This document shows, one piece after another, positions 8,706 through 16,791 of a stretch of 64,000 nucleotides of DNA (position 1 is its first letter; every line of letters begins with the position of its first letter). A program made the translations under genes and the position numbers. The notes under the pieces are model-generated. The model did no database searches. It saw only the letters and a program-made list of their open reading frames with translations, and was not told the DNA's origin. This DNA comes from Nocardiopsis composta (GTDB lineage Bacteria > Actinomycetota > Actinomycetes > Streptosporangiales > Streptosporangiaceae): NCBI RefSeq assembly GCF_014200805.1, contig NZ_JACHDB010000002.1, positions 1 to 64,000 on the forward strand, read 5' to 3'.

Positions 8706-9583
8706 ACTGGCAGCTGATCGCTGCGGCGGCGGTGGGCGGAGGGCTGAGCGCGGCCGGGCTGGTGCTGATCGCCGGTGCCGCCCCCGACCTGTGCCGCCGC
8801 GCCGGGGAACACGTCTTCGGCGCGGGCAGTGCGGCGGTGCGCCGGGGGGTGCTGGCGCTGGCCGCCGGCGTCGCCGCCGGGCTGGCCACCGGGTGGGTGG
8901 TGGGGGCCGTGCTGGCCGCGGCGGCGGCCTGGTGGCTGCCCCGCCTGCTCGGGGCGGACCGGGCGGTGCTGGAGGAGGCCGAGCGGGCCGAGGCTGTGGC
9001 CTCCTGGGCCGCTCAGCTGCGCGACCTGATCGCGGGCTCGGCCGGGCTGCACCAGGCCATCGTCACCACCGCCCAGACCGCCCCCGCCCTGATCCGCGAC
9101 GAGGTTGCCCAGCTCGCCCGCAGCCTGCGCTCCGGGATGGGTTTGGAGGAGGCGATGGCCGGCTTCGCCGCCCGGGTGGACAACCCGACCGCCGACCTGG
9201 TCGCGGTCGCGCTGTCCACCGCAGAAGGCCGCCACGCCGCCGACCTGGGTGCGCTGCTGGGGCGGCTGGCCGAGGCCTCCCGGGACCGGGCGCACATGCT
9301 CGCCCGCACCTCGGCCTCCCGGGCGCGGGTGCGCTCCAGCGTGCGGATCATCGCCGGGGCCGCCCTGGCGATGGTCGCCGGCCTCGTCCTGTTCAACCGG
9401 GCCTACCTGGCCCCCTTCGACACGGTCACCGGGCAGGTGGTGCTCGCCCTGGTCGGGGCGGTGTGGGCGGTGGGCCTGGTGTGGCTGGCGCGCCTGGCCG
9501 CCCCCGTCGCCCAGCCCCGCCTGCTCACCCCGCCCAAGGCCCACCGGCCGAAGACCCCTGCGGCCGCGGGGGGTGGACGGTGA
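8702..9583 (+). CDS. tadB: Tad inner-membrane platform protein, TadB-like
   Basis: A 293-residue membrane protein starting at GTG in a GTGA overlap with tadA. It has hydrophobic segments near the N-terminus (residues ~3-25 and ~48-80) and near the C-terminus (~215-265). Between them is a T2SSF/GspF-type helical domain (AQLRDLIAGSAGLHQAIV, LRSGMGLEEAMAGFA). It is the platform on which TadA acts. Order and size match TadB of Flp/Tad operons, with the TadC-like partner immediately behind. Confidence 0.82.
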   Translation: MNWQLIAAAAVGGGLSAAGLVLIAGAAPDLCRRAGEHVFGAGSAAVRRGVLALAAGVAAGLATGWVVGAVLAAAAAWWLPRLLGADRAVLEEAERAEAVASWAAQLRDLIAGSAGLHQAIVTTAQTAPALIRDEVAQLARSLRSGMGLEEAMAGFAARVDNPTADLVAVALSTAEGRHAADLGALLGRLAEASRDRAHMLARTSASRARVRSSVRIIAGAALAMVAGLVLFNRAYLAPFDTVTGQVVLALVGAVWAVGLVWLARLAAPVAQPRLLTPPKAHRPKTPAAAGGGR

Positions 9584-10461
9584 GCGCGCTGATCGCCGCG
9601 GCGGCGGGCGGATCGGTGGCGGGCGGGGTGTGGATGCTGGCCCGCGCGCTGCGCCGTCCCGCCCTGGCCGACCTGCTCACCCCGCACGCCGAACACACCT
9701 TCCAGGAGAACCGGGGCGGAGGGATCGCGGCCCGGCTGGGTACCCCGCTGGTGCCGCTGCTGGCCCGGGCCGGGCTGCCCGCCCCCGCCATCCGCCGCGA
9801 CCTCGGGGTGGGCGACACCGCCGTCGAGGACTACCTCGCCGAAAAGGCCACCGCGACCGTGGCTGGGGCGGCGGTGGCCGCGCTGCTGGCGGCGGCCTGG
9901 GCCAGCGGGCTGAGCCCGCTGCCCCCGCTGGCGGTGTTCGCCCTGGCCGCCGGGTGCGCGGCGGCCTGCTGGCACGCCCCCGACGCGGGCGTGCGCGCCC
10001 AGGCGCGGCGGCGCCGCGCCGAAATGGCCCAGGCCGCCTCCATGCTGGCCGATCTGAGCGTGATCGCGCTGGCCGGAGGCGCGGGGGTGAACGGTGCACT
10101 CACCCAGGCCGCCCGGCACGGCGAGGGGTGGGCGCCGGGGCGCATCCGTGCGGCCCTGCACGCCTCGGCCGTGCGCCGCCGCCCGCCCTGGGAGGGCCTG
10201 ACCGAACTGGCCGAGGCCACCGGCACCACCGGGCTGGAAGAGCTCGCGGCCTCGCTGCGGCTGGCCGGCACCGACGGGGCGCGGGTGCGCGCCTCGATCG
10301 CGGCCAAGGCCGCCTCGCTGCGCACCGCGGAGCTGGCCGCGGCCGAGGCCCGCGCGGCGGCGGCCACCGAGCAGATGACGCTGCCGGTCACCGTGCTGGT
10401 GCTGGGCTTCATGGGGCTGATCGGCTACCCCGCCCTCGTCCACGTCGTCACCGGATTCTGA
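9580..10461 (+). CDS. tadC: Tad inner-membrane platform protein, TadC-like
   Basis: A 293-residue GspF-type membrane protein beginning at GTG in a GTGA overlap with tadB. Membrane segments lie near residues ~2-20, ~90-130 and ~270-290. The cytoplasmic domain carries MLADLSVIALAGGAGVNGAL and IRAALHASAVRRRPPWEGL, typical of TadC. It would form a heteromeric platform with TadB. A 23-base gap with a ribosome site separates it from the small pilin-like gene. Confidence 0.82.
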   Translation: MSALIAAAAGGSVAGGVWMLARALRRPALADLLTPHAEHTFQENRGGGIAARLGTPLVPLLARAGLPAPAIRRDLGVGDTAVEDYLAEKATATVAGAAVAALLAAAWASGLSPLPPLAVFALAAGCAAACWHAPDAGVRAQARRRRAEMAQAASMLADLSVIALAGGAGVNGALTQAARHGEGWAPGRIRAALHASAVRRRPPWEGLTELAEATGTTGLEELAASLRLAGTDGARVRASIAAKAASLRTAELAAAEARAAAATEQMTLPVTVLVLGFMGLIGYPALVHVVTGF

Positions 10462-10484
10462 AAATCAATCAGGACAGGAGCACC

Positions 10485-10670
10485 ATGTTCGCGCGGATCT
10501 CCTCTGCGGTCGCGGCCCGCCTGGCGATGGGCGGCGACCGCGGTTCGCACACCACCGAGATCGTCATCGGCATCACCATCGTGGTCGCCATCACCGCCGT
10601 GGTCGGCCCGATCCTCACCGACACCTTCACCGATGCGGCCAAGAGCATCGATTTGGGCATCACCAAATGA
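10485..10670 (+). CDS. Small Flp-pilin-like / pilus structural protein
   Basis: A 61-residue protein starting at ATG after an AGGACAGGAGC ribosome site. A short basic leader (MFARISSAVAARLAMGGDRG) precedes a hydrophobic helix with the sequence HTTEIVIGITIVVAITAVVG. The Thr-Thr-Glu before the helix fits a prepilin-type Glu at position +5 and the TadE/Flp pilin style. Position right after tadC is where the major Flp subunit usually lies. It is the best candidate for the pilus subunit here. It ends in an ATGA overlap with the next gene. Confidence 0.7.
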   Translation: MFARISSAVAARLAMGGDRGSHTTEIVIGITIVVAITAVVGPILTDTFTDAAKSIDLGITK

Positions 10671-11041
10671 ACAGTCGGCAGGGGGAGAAGGGCAGTACCG
10701 AGTTGGTGATGGTGCTGCCGATCGCCTTCACCATGCTCATGGCCGTCTTCCAGGCCGGGCTGTGGACCCATGCCCAGCAGCGCGCTGAAGCCGTGGCCGA
10801 ACGCGCCATGGCCGCCGCCCGCGCCCACGACGCCGACGCCGCCACCGGCCGCCGCGAAGGCCACCAAGCGCTGGAGCAGCTGCGCGGCGCCATGCTCACC
10901 CACCCCCGCCTGCAGGTGCAGCGCACCGGCGGCCAGGCCCGCGCCCGCCTGAGCGCGGACGCCCCGAGCCTGGTGCCCGGCTGGACCCCGCAGGTGGTGG
11001 CCGAGCGCAGCGGCCCCGTCGAACGCCTGGAAACACCATGA
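10667..11041 (+). CDS. TadE-like minor pilin
   Basis: A 124-residue protein with a short polar leader followed by a single N-terminal hydrophobic helix carrying the TadE signature (GSTELVMVLPIAFTMLMAVF, where Glu precedes the helix). The rest is Ala/Arg-rich and would be outside the membrane. TadE-like proteins are pseudopilins processed by a prepilin peptidase; no peptidase gene is visible in the window. It is linked by ATGA overlaps to the genes on both sides. Confidence 0.72.
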   Translation: MNSRQGEKGSTELVMVLPIAFTMLMAVFQAGLWTHAQQRAEAVAERAMAAARAHDADAATGRREGHQALEQLRGAMLTHPRLQVQRTGGQARARLSADAPSLVPGWTPQVVAERSGPVERLETP

Positions 11042-11475
11042 GGCCGCTTCGCCGCTGCCGAGAAGACCGGGGCGGCAGCGCGGCGGTGGAGCTGATGGCC
11101 GCCGCCCCGGTGCTGCTGCTGGCCGCGCTGCTCATGGTGGCCGCCGGGCGCCAGGCCAGCGCCGCCATGGACGTGGCCTCGGCCGCCCACTCGGTGGCCC
11201 GCGCCGCCTCCCTGGAAACCGACCCCGCCCGCCGGGGTGCGGCGGCCCGGACCCAGGCCGGGGCCTCCCTGGCCGAGCGCGGCCTGGCCTGCGCCGACCA
11301 CACCGTCACCGTGCACACCACCGGGCCCCAGCGGGCCCAGAGCGTGCGCGCCGACCTGTCCTGCCACCTCGACCTGGCCGACGTGGCGCTGCTCGGGCTG
11401 CCCGGACGCCTCACCGTGCACGGCACCTCCACCGCTCCGGTGGACCCCCACCGCGACCAGGAGGCCCACCGGTGA
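11038..11475 (+). CDS. TadE-like minor pilin, second copy
   Basis: A 145-residue protein of the same layout as its upstream neighbour: a basic leader, then GGSAAVELMAAAPVLLLAALL, which matches the TadE/TadF prepilin-like N-terminus with Glu before the hydrophobic helix. Two Cys (GLACADHT, DLSCHLDL) in the extracellular part may form a disulfide, as is common in TadE/F proteins. It starts in an ATGA overlap and ends in a GTGA overlap. Low similarity to the other copy suggests distinct minor subunits rather than a recent duplication. Confidence 0.7.
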   Translation: MRPLRRCREDRGGSAAVELMAAAPVLLLAALLMVAAGRQASAAMDVASAAHSVARAASLETDPARRGAAARTQAGASLAERGLACADHTVTVHTTGPQRAQSVRADLSCHLDLADVALLGLPGRLTVHGTSTAPVDPHRDQEAHR

Positions 11476-11882
11476 CCCCGCCCCGAGGTCGCCGCCGCCG
11501 GCGCGACGATGGTGGGCGGGTGCTGGTGTTCGTGGTGGTGCTGGCCGGGGCGATCGGCGCCTGCCTGGGGCTGGTAGTCGACGGCGGGCGGATGCTCATC
11601 GACGCCACCCGCGCCGCCACCCTGGCCCACGAGGCCGCCCGCGCCGGAGCCCGCGAACTCGACGCCACCGCCCTGGCCCAGGAAGGGCGCATCGGTGTGG
11701 ACGCCGATGCCGCCCGGCGCCGCGCCCTGGAGCACCTGCGCGCCGCCGGCGCCGACGGCGAGGCGGTGGTGGAGGGCGATGCGGTCACCGTCACCGCCCG
11801 CGTCCCCTACACCACCGTGATCCTGCCGCTGGGCAGCGGCGCCGCTCAGGCCCGGGCCACCGCCGAGGCGATCGAGAACTGA
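11472..11882 (+). CDS. TadG-like pilus protein (short)
   Basis: A 136-residue protein starting at GTG in a GTGA overlap. A very basic leader (RGRRRRRDDGGRVLVF) precedes one hydrophobic helix (VVVLAGAIGACLGLVVDGGRM), and the rest is a short extracellular part (ATLAHEAARAGARELD, VPYTTVILPLGSG). This is the layout of actinobacterial TadG-like/Rv3660c-cluster proteins, without the long von Willebrand domain found in full TadG. It is the last small pilin-like gene before the OmpA-BTAD gene. Confidence 0.65.
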   Translation: MTPPRGRRRRRDDGGRVLVFVVVLAGAIGACLGLVVDGGRMLIDATRAATLAHEAARAGARELDATALAQEGRIGVDADAARRRALEHLRAAGADGEAVVEGDAVTVTARVPYTTVILPLGSGAAQARATAEAIEN

Positions 11883-11914
11883 AACCGAGCGCGTACTCAG
11901 GAAGGGGATCGGGC

Positions 11915-14392
11915 GTGCGCCTGCGCGAAGTCCTCAGTGCCCTCACCGGGACCGCCTTCCTCATCGGCGTTCCGCTGCTGCTGTCCCGCGCGGGCTGGCC
12001 GCTGAGCGGTGTTGATGCCGGCGAGGTGGCGATGTTCCTGCGCGGCGGCGCACTCCCGGCCCGGCTGCTGGCCGCCGGGCTGATCACCCTGGCATGGGCG
12101 GCCTGGGGGGTGTTCGCGTTCGCCGTGCTGGCCGACCTGGCGCGCCTTGTGGGCGGCGGCGGTCCTCGGATGGCCGGGCTGCGGCTGCTCGCCGTGCTGG
12201 CCACCAGCGGAACCGCCACCGCGACAGCGGGCCCGGCCCTGGCGTCCCCGGTGAGCGAAGCCCCCGTCCAGACCAGCACCGAGCAGCAGCACAAGGCGGA
12301 AGAGGGAAAGCCCGACGGAGTGGAGCGGCAGCGGGTGCTGGCCGGATTCGCCACCGACTCCGCCGAACTGGACGCGGCCATGCGCGAAAGCCTGGAGTCG
12401 GCCGCCGGTCTCATCACCGAGCACGGCGGCCCCGGCACCGAGGTCACCATCACCGGGCACACCGACCCCACCGGGCCCGGCGACCACAACCAGGAGCTCT
12501 CAGAAAAGCGCGCCCGCGCCGCCGCCGAACACCTGCGCATCGCCCTGGGCGAGAACGCCCAAGACATCGAGATCACCCCCCGCGGGCACGGCTCGGACAA
12601 GCCGCGCTCGGACGGGGCCACCGCCCATGCTGAGCTGCGCCGCATCGAGATCTCCTACCGTCTGCGCCCCGCCCCGCCCCAGGACCGGCCCGTGGTGGAA
12701 GCGGGCAAGGAGGAGCCCGCCGACACCAGCGCTTCCGCCCCCGGAGGAGAAGTCGAAGAAGCACAGCAGGAACCCGTGAGCACGGTCGAAGGGCTCCCGG
12801 CCCCGCTGAGCGCGGCCGCCTCTGCGGCCGCCGGTGCAGGGGCGGGGTACCTGCTGGGCCGCCGCAGCCGCCGCAGCGCCGAGAAAGCCGAACCCGCCGC
12901 GGAGCAAGCCGGCGCCCCCACCGGCACGAAGGCGCCCCCGGACATGGAAACCGCGACCCCAGGGCCCTCGGACCAGCCTCCCGCAGCCCGACAAGAACCC
13001 GCTCCGGCGGCAGGGACGGGCGCCGGTGACCTGCTGGCAGGCGCCTCGGCCGGGCTGAGCGTGACCGGGCCGGCGGCACCCCAGACCATCGCCGCTCTAC
13101 TCGCCCACGCCGCCCAGGACGGCGCGCCGGTCATCGCCACCGCCGCAGCACTGCAGCGCCTCGCCCCTGCCACCCCGCTACCGGAGGTCAAGACGGTCGG
13201 CGGGTGGGAGGCGGCGCTGGTGCGAGCCGAGGCCCACCTGCTGGCCGCCCACCGCGACGCCGCCTCCGCCGTCCCGCCCGTCCTGCTCATCGAACCCCCG
13301 CCCTCAGAGGAAGGGAAAGCGAAGCTGAGCGCGCTGCTCGCCGCAGACCTGCCCGCCCGCATCATCGTCGCCGACGGCTTCGCAGCGGCCGGGTGGCACC
13401 TGGAGGCCGCCCCCACCGCGCTGCACCTGCGCGGCCCCGACGGCCAGGAACGCGAAGCCGACCTCGGCGAACTGCTAGACCCCCACGCCGCCGTCTCCAA
13501 TACCCCCAAGGCCGGCCCCGAAGAAGCAGCCAAGGAACACCGCTCAGCCGAAGAAGCCGAAGCCGGTGAGCCGGTGCCGGGCGAGAACCCGGCCGGAGAC
13601 CAAGGGCCACCCGCCGCCGCGACCCCGCCCACCACCCTGGGGGTGCGGGTGAGGCTGTTCGCGCCGCGCGTGGTGGTCGAGGCCGATGGCGCCGACATCA
13701 GCACCCGGATGCGCGGTTCGGCCCGCACCCTGCTCGCCCTGCTGGCCACCCGCCCCGAAGGCATCTCGGCCGAAGAGGCCGCCGAAACCCTGGCCCCCGG
13801 CGTTGAGGCGGCCCGGGCCCGGGCCGCCCGCAACAACGCGGTCTCCAGCGCCCGGCGCGCGATCCGAGACGCCACCGGCAACACGCAGGCGGCGGTGATC
13901 GAGACCGACAACGCCCGCCTGCGCCTGGAAGACTCGGCTTTGATCCAGGTGGACCTGTGGGACTTCGACCACGCCTGCCAAGCCGCCCGGAAAACCTCCG
14001 ACCCGGGCCGGTCCCGCCGCCTCGGCGCAGAAATCCGCGCCCTCTACCAAGCCGACCTGCTCGCCGAAATCTCTGAGTCCTGGGTGGAATCAGAGCGCGA
14101 ACGCTGCCGCCGCCAAGCCGCCCACCTCTTCACCGACCTGGCCCGAAAAGCCGAAGAAGTAGGCGAGAAAATCGAATGGCTCCATGAGGCGTGTGCCATC
14201 GACCGGTATAACGAATCCCTGCACCGCGCCCTGATGGAAACACAAACCAAGGCCGGGCGTCCCGACGACGCCCACCGCACCTACCGCACCCTCGCAGAGA
14301 ACCTGGCCGCGCTAGGCGAGCGCCCCGGAAAAGAACTCCGGGAGGCCGCCGTGAAGCTGGCCGCACACACCCCCGCCCTGAACGCGGAGTAG
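11915..14392 (+). CDS. Membrane protein with OmpA-like and BTAD regulator domains
   Basis: I chose the GTG at 11915, which has GGAAGGGG just upstream. The 825-residue protein has two hydrophobic segments in the first ~110 residues, an OmpA-like peptidoglycan-binding domain at ~145-255 (ITGHTDPTGPGDHN, ELSEKRARAAAEHL), one more small hydrophobic Ala/Gly segment near ~295-315 and a long low-complexity linker. From ~577 to the end it resembles AfsR/SARP-type activators: a DNA-binding-like part (VRVRLFAPRVVVEADG) and a BTAD helical part (LWDFDHACQAARKTSD, IEWLHEACAIDRYNESLHRAL). BTAD proteins near conjugation genes often carry LysM; an OmpA unit here could tie cell-wall contact to a regulatory domain. 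Function is inferred. Confidence 0.78.
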   Translation: MRLREVLSALTGTAFLIGVPLLLSRAGWPLSGVDAGEVAMFLRGGALPARLLAAGLITLAWAAWGVFAFAVLADLARLVGGGGPRMAGLRLLAVLATSGTATATAGPALASPVSEAPVQTSTEQQHKAEEGKPDGVERQRVLAGFATDSAELDAAMRESLESAAGLITEHGGPGTEVTITGHTDPTGPGDHNQELSEKRARAAAEHLRIALGENAQDIEITPRGHGSDKPRSDGATAHAELRRIEISYRLRPAPPQDRPVVEAGKEEPADTSASAPGGEVEEAQQEPVSTVEGLPAPLSAAASAAAGAGAGYLLGRRSRRSAEKAEPAAEQAGAPTGTKAPPDMETATPGPSDQPPAARQEPAPAAGTGAGDLLAGASAGLSVTGPAAPQTIAALLAHAAQDGAPVIATAAALQRLAPATPLPEVKTVGGWEAALVRAEAHLLAAHRDAASAVPPVLLIEPPPSEEGKAKLSALLAADLPARIIVADGFAAAGWHLEAAPTALHLRGPDGQEREADLGELLDPHAAVSNTPKAGPEEAAKEHRSAEEAEAGEPVPGENPAGDQGPPAAATPPTTLGVRVRLFAPRVVVEADGADISTRMRGSARTLLALLATRPEGISAEEAAETLAPGVEAARARAARNNAVSSARRAIRDATGNTQAAVIETDNARLRLEDSALIQVDLWDFDHACQAARKTSDPGRSRRLGAEIRALYQADLLAEISESWVESERERCRRQAAHLFTDLARKAEEVGEKIEWLHEACAIDRYNESLHRALMETQTKAGRPDDAHRTYRTLAENLAALGERPGKELREAAVKLAAHTPALNAE

Positions 14393-14430
14393 GCATCCCA
14401 CAGCATTAGAGCAGGGGTGTGCAACCGCCG

Positions 14431-14496
14431 TGCACCTTGGTGTGCAGCTTGTTGTGCATTCGCCGTGCTGTGGGCATGCACCTTGGTGTGCAGCTT
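14431..14496. repeat. Two identical 20-base iterons, 46 bases apart
   Basis: The word tgcaccttggtgtgcagctt is found at 14431-14450 and again at 14477-14496. Each copy contains the inverted arms TGCAC and GTGCA around a 6-base centre, which fits binding by a dimeric protein. A third, weaker element (tgcacccaaggcgcaca) follows at 14501-14517. Confidence 0.7.
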
Positions 14497-14729
14497 GGCA
14501 TGCACCCAAGGCGCACACCCCCACGCCCCTATATCAGCGCAGGCCAGCCCGTGTTCAGAGGCATGCGCCCAAGCGCCCGACTCTACACCGTGGGTGTAGT
14601 CCCTCCTCCGTGGGCGGCCCCGCCTTCCTACGGCCCACCGGCTGTTCCTATGGTCTCCACCATCCCCCTCGACGCTCACCTTCCCCTGCCCTCCTTCCCC
14701 CTCTCACTTTTCCTTTTAAATAGAAACGA

Positions 14730-14749
14730 TAGTGGTCAATACACCACTA
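14730..14749. promoter_or_regulatory. Short palindrome in AT-rich DNA, possible operator
   Basis: The arms TAGTGGT (14730-14736) and ACCACTA (14743-14749) are perfect inverted repeats around a 6-base centre. They lie just after the AT-rich run cttttaaatagaaacgat. This could be an operator over a promoter or a weak hairpin. It is recorded as a candidate only. Confidence 0.35.
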
Positions 14750-15048
14750 ACCCCCTATCTCTGCTATCCGGGGCGGGGCTGCATGATCAGCCGACCGTGG
14801 GGTGGGCGCGCGTGGTGGGATGAATTCCCTCGCGCGTGTGCACGCACGGTTCCACTGAACCCGAAAACACCCCGAAACTTTTTTCGCCGCCCGGTTGACA
14901 ACCGTTCCAAAACCAAGTTGTTCTTGGGGTGTCAACGGGAAACACCCCGGTTGAAAGAAACAACGAACCGGCTTGACTTCCCGCCCCACCCCAAGAAACC
15001 GTTGCGCCGGACCGGTCGAAAGGACCGCGCAATGAAAGGAGGCGAGAA

Positions 15049-15243
15049 ATGGATTCCTTGGAAACGCCGCCCGGGCTGTACTGCCCCGAATGCGGCGAGG
15101 CCGCGCAGGCGAAGCCGCCCCGCATCTGGGCGGTGGGAACCGCCCGCCCGGCCCACAGCCACCTCGACGGCGAACCGCTGTGCCCGGTGATGACCCGGTG
15201 GGGCTACCGCCCGGCCGAGGCGGTCACCACCCCGCCCGCCTGA
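15049..15243 (+). CDS. Small zinc-ribbon-like ICE protein
   Basis: A 64-residue protein starting at ATG after a strong AAAGGAGG site. It has one CxxC pair (YCPECG) near residues 11-15 and a later Cys (LCPV) with His-Ser-His between, so a small metal-binding fold is possible. Similar short proteins with an ARPAHSH..D/GEPLCPV-like tail are common on actinobacterial plasmids and ICEs, with no known function. It is the first gene after the repeat-rich region. Confidence 0.6.
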   Translation: MDSLETPPGLYCPECGEAAQAKPPRIWAVGTARPAHSHLDGEPLCPVMTRWGYRPAEAVTTPPA

Positions 15244-15368
15244 CCCGCACCCCCAGGACGGGGGGAAGACGAGAAGTGCCCGCGCCCGAACACCCGGCGC
15301 TGCTCTCACCCAAACACCGGGGTGGGCGCGGGCCACACACCGTAACCCAACGTAGTTAGGAGTGTGCT

Positions 15369-15986
15369 GTGCGCACCATTATGCCCTACGGGCCCGCGAT
15401 CACGGTAGAGCGCGACCATGTGCAGGAGTTCTACGAAGCCGGCGGACACACCCTGATCGTCTGGGACGAGCGCGAGGACCGGGTCCTGGTGACCACCCCG
15501 ATGCACGCCCTGGACGCCTCCCGGATGATCATCGCGGGCTACGAGGACCGCGCCTGGCTGGAAGCCATCACTGATGTCGCCGAGGACGCCGACCCCTACG
15601 CGGTGATGGCGGCCACGTTCACCGAGGGCGCGCGGCGGGACCTGCGCGACTGGCCCACCACCCGAACGCTGCAGGCTATCTGGCACGACCTGCGCGACGA
15701 GCTCGACCAGCGCGACATCCACCTGGCCGCAGCGCCGGAGACCGCCGCCGCAGGGTTTCTCACCGACACCTACCGCTGGACCGAAGACCCCGCCCTCAAG
15801 GTGCGCCTCGACCTCGGCATGAACCTGGCCAGCCCTGCCCAGGCGGTGATCGAGGCCGACGACGACCGGGGCCGCATCACCGAGCTGACCCTGGGCGTGA
15901 GCGGGCCGCGCCGCAGCCTCGCAGTGACCACCATCGCCGGGGCCCTGCAGACCGCCCTGGGCGCCATCGCCGGACTGCCCTACTAG
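15369..15986 (+). CDS. ICE accessory protein of unknown function, paralogue 1 (divergent)
   Basis: A 205-residue protein starting at GTG after TTAGGAG (15355-15362). I recognise no family. Its layout follows the next two genes: a strand with a central Asp (TLIVWDEREDRVLVT), a second strand with Gly-x-x-Asp (RMIIAGYEDRAWLEA), a helix ending in DLRDW, then a helix ending in RDIHLAA. Similarity to the other two is weaker than they share with each other, so the family link is likely but not certain. It is closed by a perfect 13-bp hairpin at 15994-16022. Confidence 0.6.
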   Translation: MRTIMPYGPAITVERDHVQEFYEAGGHTLIVWDEREDRVLVTTPMHALDASRMIIAGYEDRAWLEAITDVAEDADPYAVMAATFTEGARRDLRDWPTTRTLQAIWHDLRDELDQRDIHLAAAPETAAAGFLTDTYRWTEDPALKVRLDLGMNLASPAQAVIEADDDRGRITELTLGVSGPRRSLAVTTIAGALQTALGAIAGLPY

Positions 15987-15993
15987 CCCGGGC

Positions 15994-16022
15994 GTGGGGC
16001 GCCGCCCCGGGCGGCGCCCCAC
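15994..16022 (+). terminator. Perfect 13-bp intercistronic hairpin
   Basis: Arms 15994-16006 (GTGGGGCGCCGCC) and 16010-16022 pair perfectly around a 3-base loop, 8 bases after the stop of paralogue 1. There is no T-run. It may be a GC-type terminator or an RNA-stabilising element. Closely related cores follow the next two genes. Confidence 0.65.
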
Positions 16023-16060
16023 CCATCCCGAATTCTTCCCACACGACTTTTAGGAAAGGT

Positions 16061-16708
16061 ATGCCTGCCTTCAACGAGGACGCGCTCGACCGGTTCATCA
16101 CCCAGGCCTCCTATGCGCGGATCACCCCGCACATGGTGCGCCAGGTGCTCGCCCAGGGCCCGGGAACCGTGATCGCCTACGACCTGGCCAGCGCAAAGTA
16201 CCGGGTCATGGGGCCCGGCCGGGTCACCGAGGAGAGCGAGGAGCAGGCGGTCACCGTCTGGGGCCACGGCGACATCGCCGACGAGCTGCCCCGCCAGCGC
16301 GACATGGGCGTGACCATGACCCAGTTCGCCGAGGCGCTGTCGGAGACCGCCTTCGGCTACCTCCTCGAGTGGCACGAAGAGGGCCAGGCCCTCCACTGGG
16401 TCGAGCAGGCCCGCCAGGCCCTCGCCACGAACGGGTTTCACCTCGACCGGCGCAGCGACCGCCTCGCCCCCGGGGTGATCCGGGACCACTTCGTCGCCCT
16501 GCCCGAGCCCGAGCTGCGCCTGGCCGTGAAGTACCGGCACACGTCCCGCGCCCGGCGCTTTCAGGTCCAGATGCGGCTGTGGGACCTGGGGCGCCAGGTC
16601 AGCGGCGCGGTGTTCGCCACTACCCGGGTGGCCACCGGGCGGGCGGTGACCTACCACCTGCGCCAGGCCATGGCGCGGCGCGCCCGCCGGTTCCGGCCCC
16701 AGTTCTGA
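16061..16708 (+). CDS. ICE accessory protein of unknown function, paralogue 2
   Basis: A 215-residue protein with its own AGGAAAGG ribosome site. No known family was recognised. It shares its layout with the next gene: GPGTVIAYDLASAKYRV against GPGAAVVYDTANHAFLA, VTVWGHGDIADELPR against VIVFGHADLAEEMAR, a helix ending in LLEW/LAEW, and MRLWDLGRQVSGAVF against VGLCDLGRRVASWDL. The alternation of strands and Arg-rich helices suggests a compact alpha/beta cytosolic protein. It is not obviously membrane-bound or an enzyme. A hairpin follows at 16720-16745. Confidence 0.65.
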   Translation: MPAFNEDALDRFITQASYARITPHMVRQVLAQGPGTVIAYDLASAKYRVMGPGRVTEESEEQAVTVWGHGDIADELPRQRDMGVTMTQFAEALSETAFGYLLEWHEEGQALHWVEQARQALATNGFHLDRRSDRLAPGVIRDHFVALPEPELRLAVKYRHTSRARRFQVQMRLWDLGRQVSGAVFATTRVATGRAVTYHLRQAMARRARRFRPQF

Positions 16709-16719
16709 CCCCGGCCCAA

Positions 16720-16745
16720 GGGCGCCGCCCCCAGCGGCGGCGCCC
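16720..16745 (+). terminator. 10-bp hairpin, core shared with 17430-17455
   Basis: GGGCGCCGCC (16720-16729) pairs with GGCGGCGCCC (16736-16745) around CCCAGC. Exactly the same 26 bases follow the next gene at 17430-17455, so the hairpin was duplicated along with the gene or is under selection. Confidence 0.65.
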
Positions 16746-16791
16746 CGGCCCACCAGCGATGACACCACCGAGCACGAAGAGGAGTTTCACC

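Larger units (their letters stand above)
14393..15048. other. Non-coding region with iterated palindromes; candidate origin/transfer or control region
   Basis: No convincing gene is seen in these 656 bases. A 20-base word (tgcaccttggtgtgcagctt) occurs at 14431-14450 and 14477-14496, each holding the palindrome TGCAC-CTTGGT-GTGCA, with further GTGCA/TGCAC words around. A 7-bp palindrome (TAGTGGT/ACCACTA) lies at 14730-14749 in AT-rich sequence. CGGTTGACAACCG (14892-14904) and CCAAG-ttgtt-CTTGG (14913-14927) are nested inside a larger imperfect inverted repeat (14890-14940). Such clusters are typical of origins, transfer origins or operator regions. Which one applies cannot be told by eye. Confidence 0.5.

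Noticed and set aside
14417-14823. Cys/His-rich reading frames in the repeat region, such as one with repeated HLGVQL
   Set aside because: The repeats in the protein come from the iterated TGCAC/GTGCA DNA words; no ribosome site and the frames disagree.
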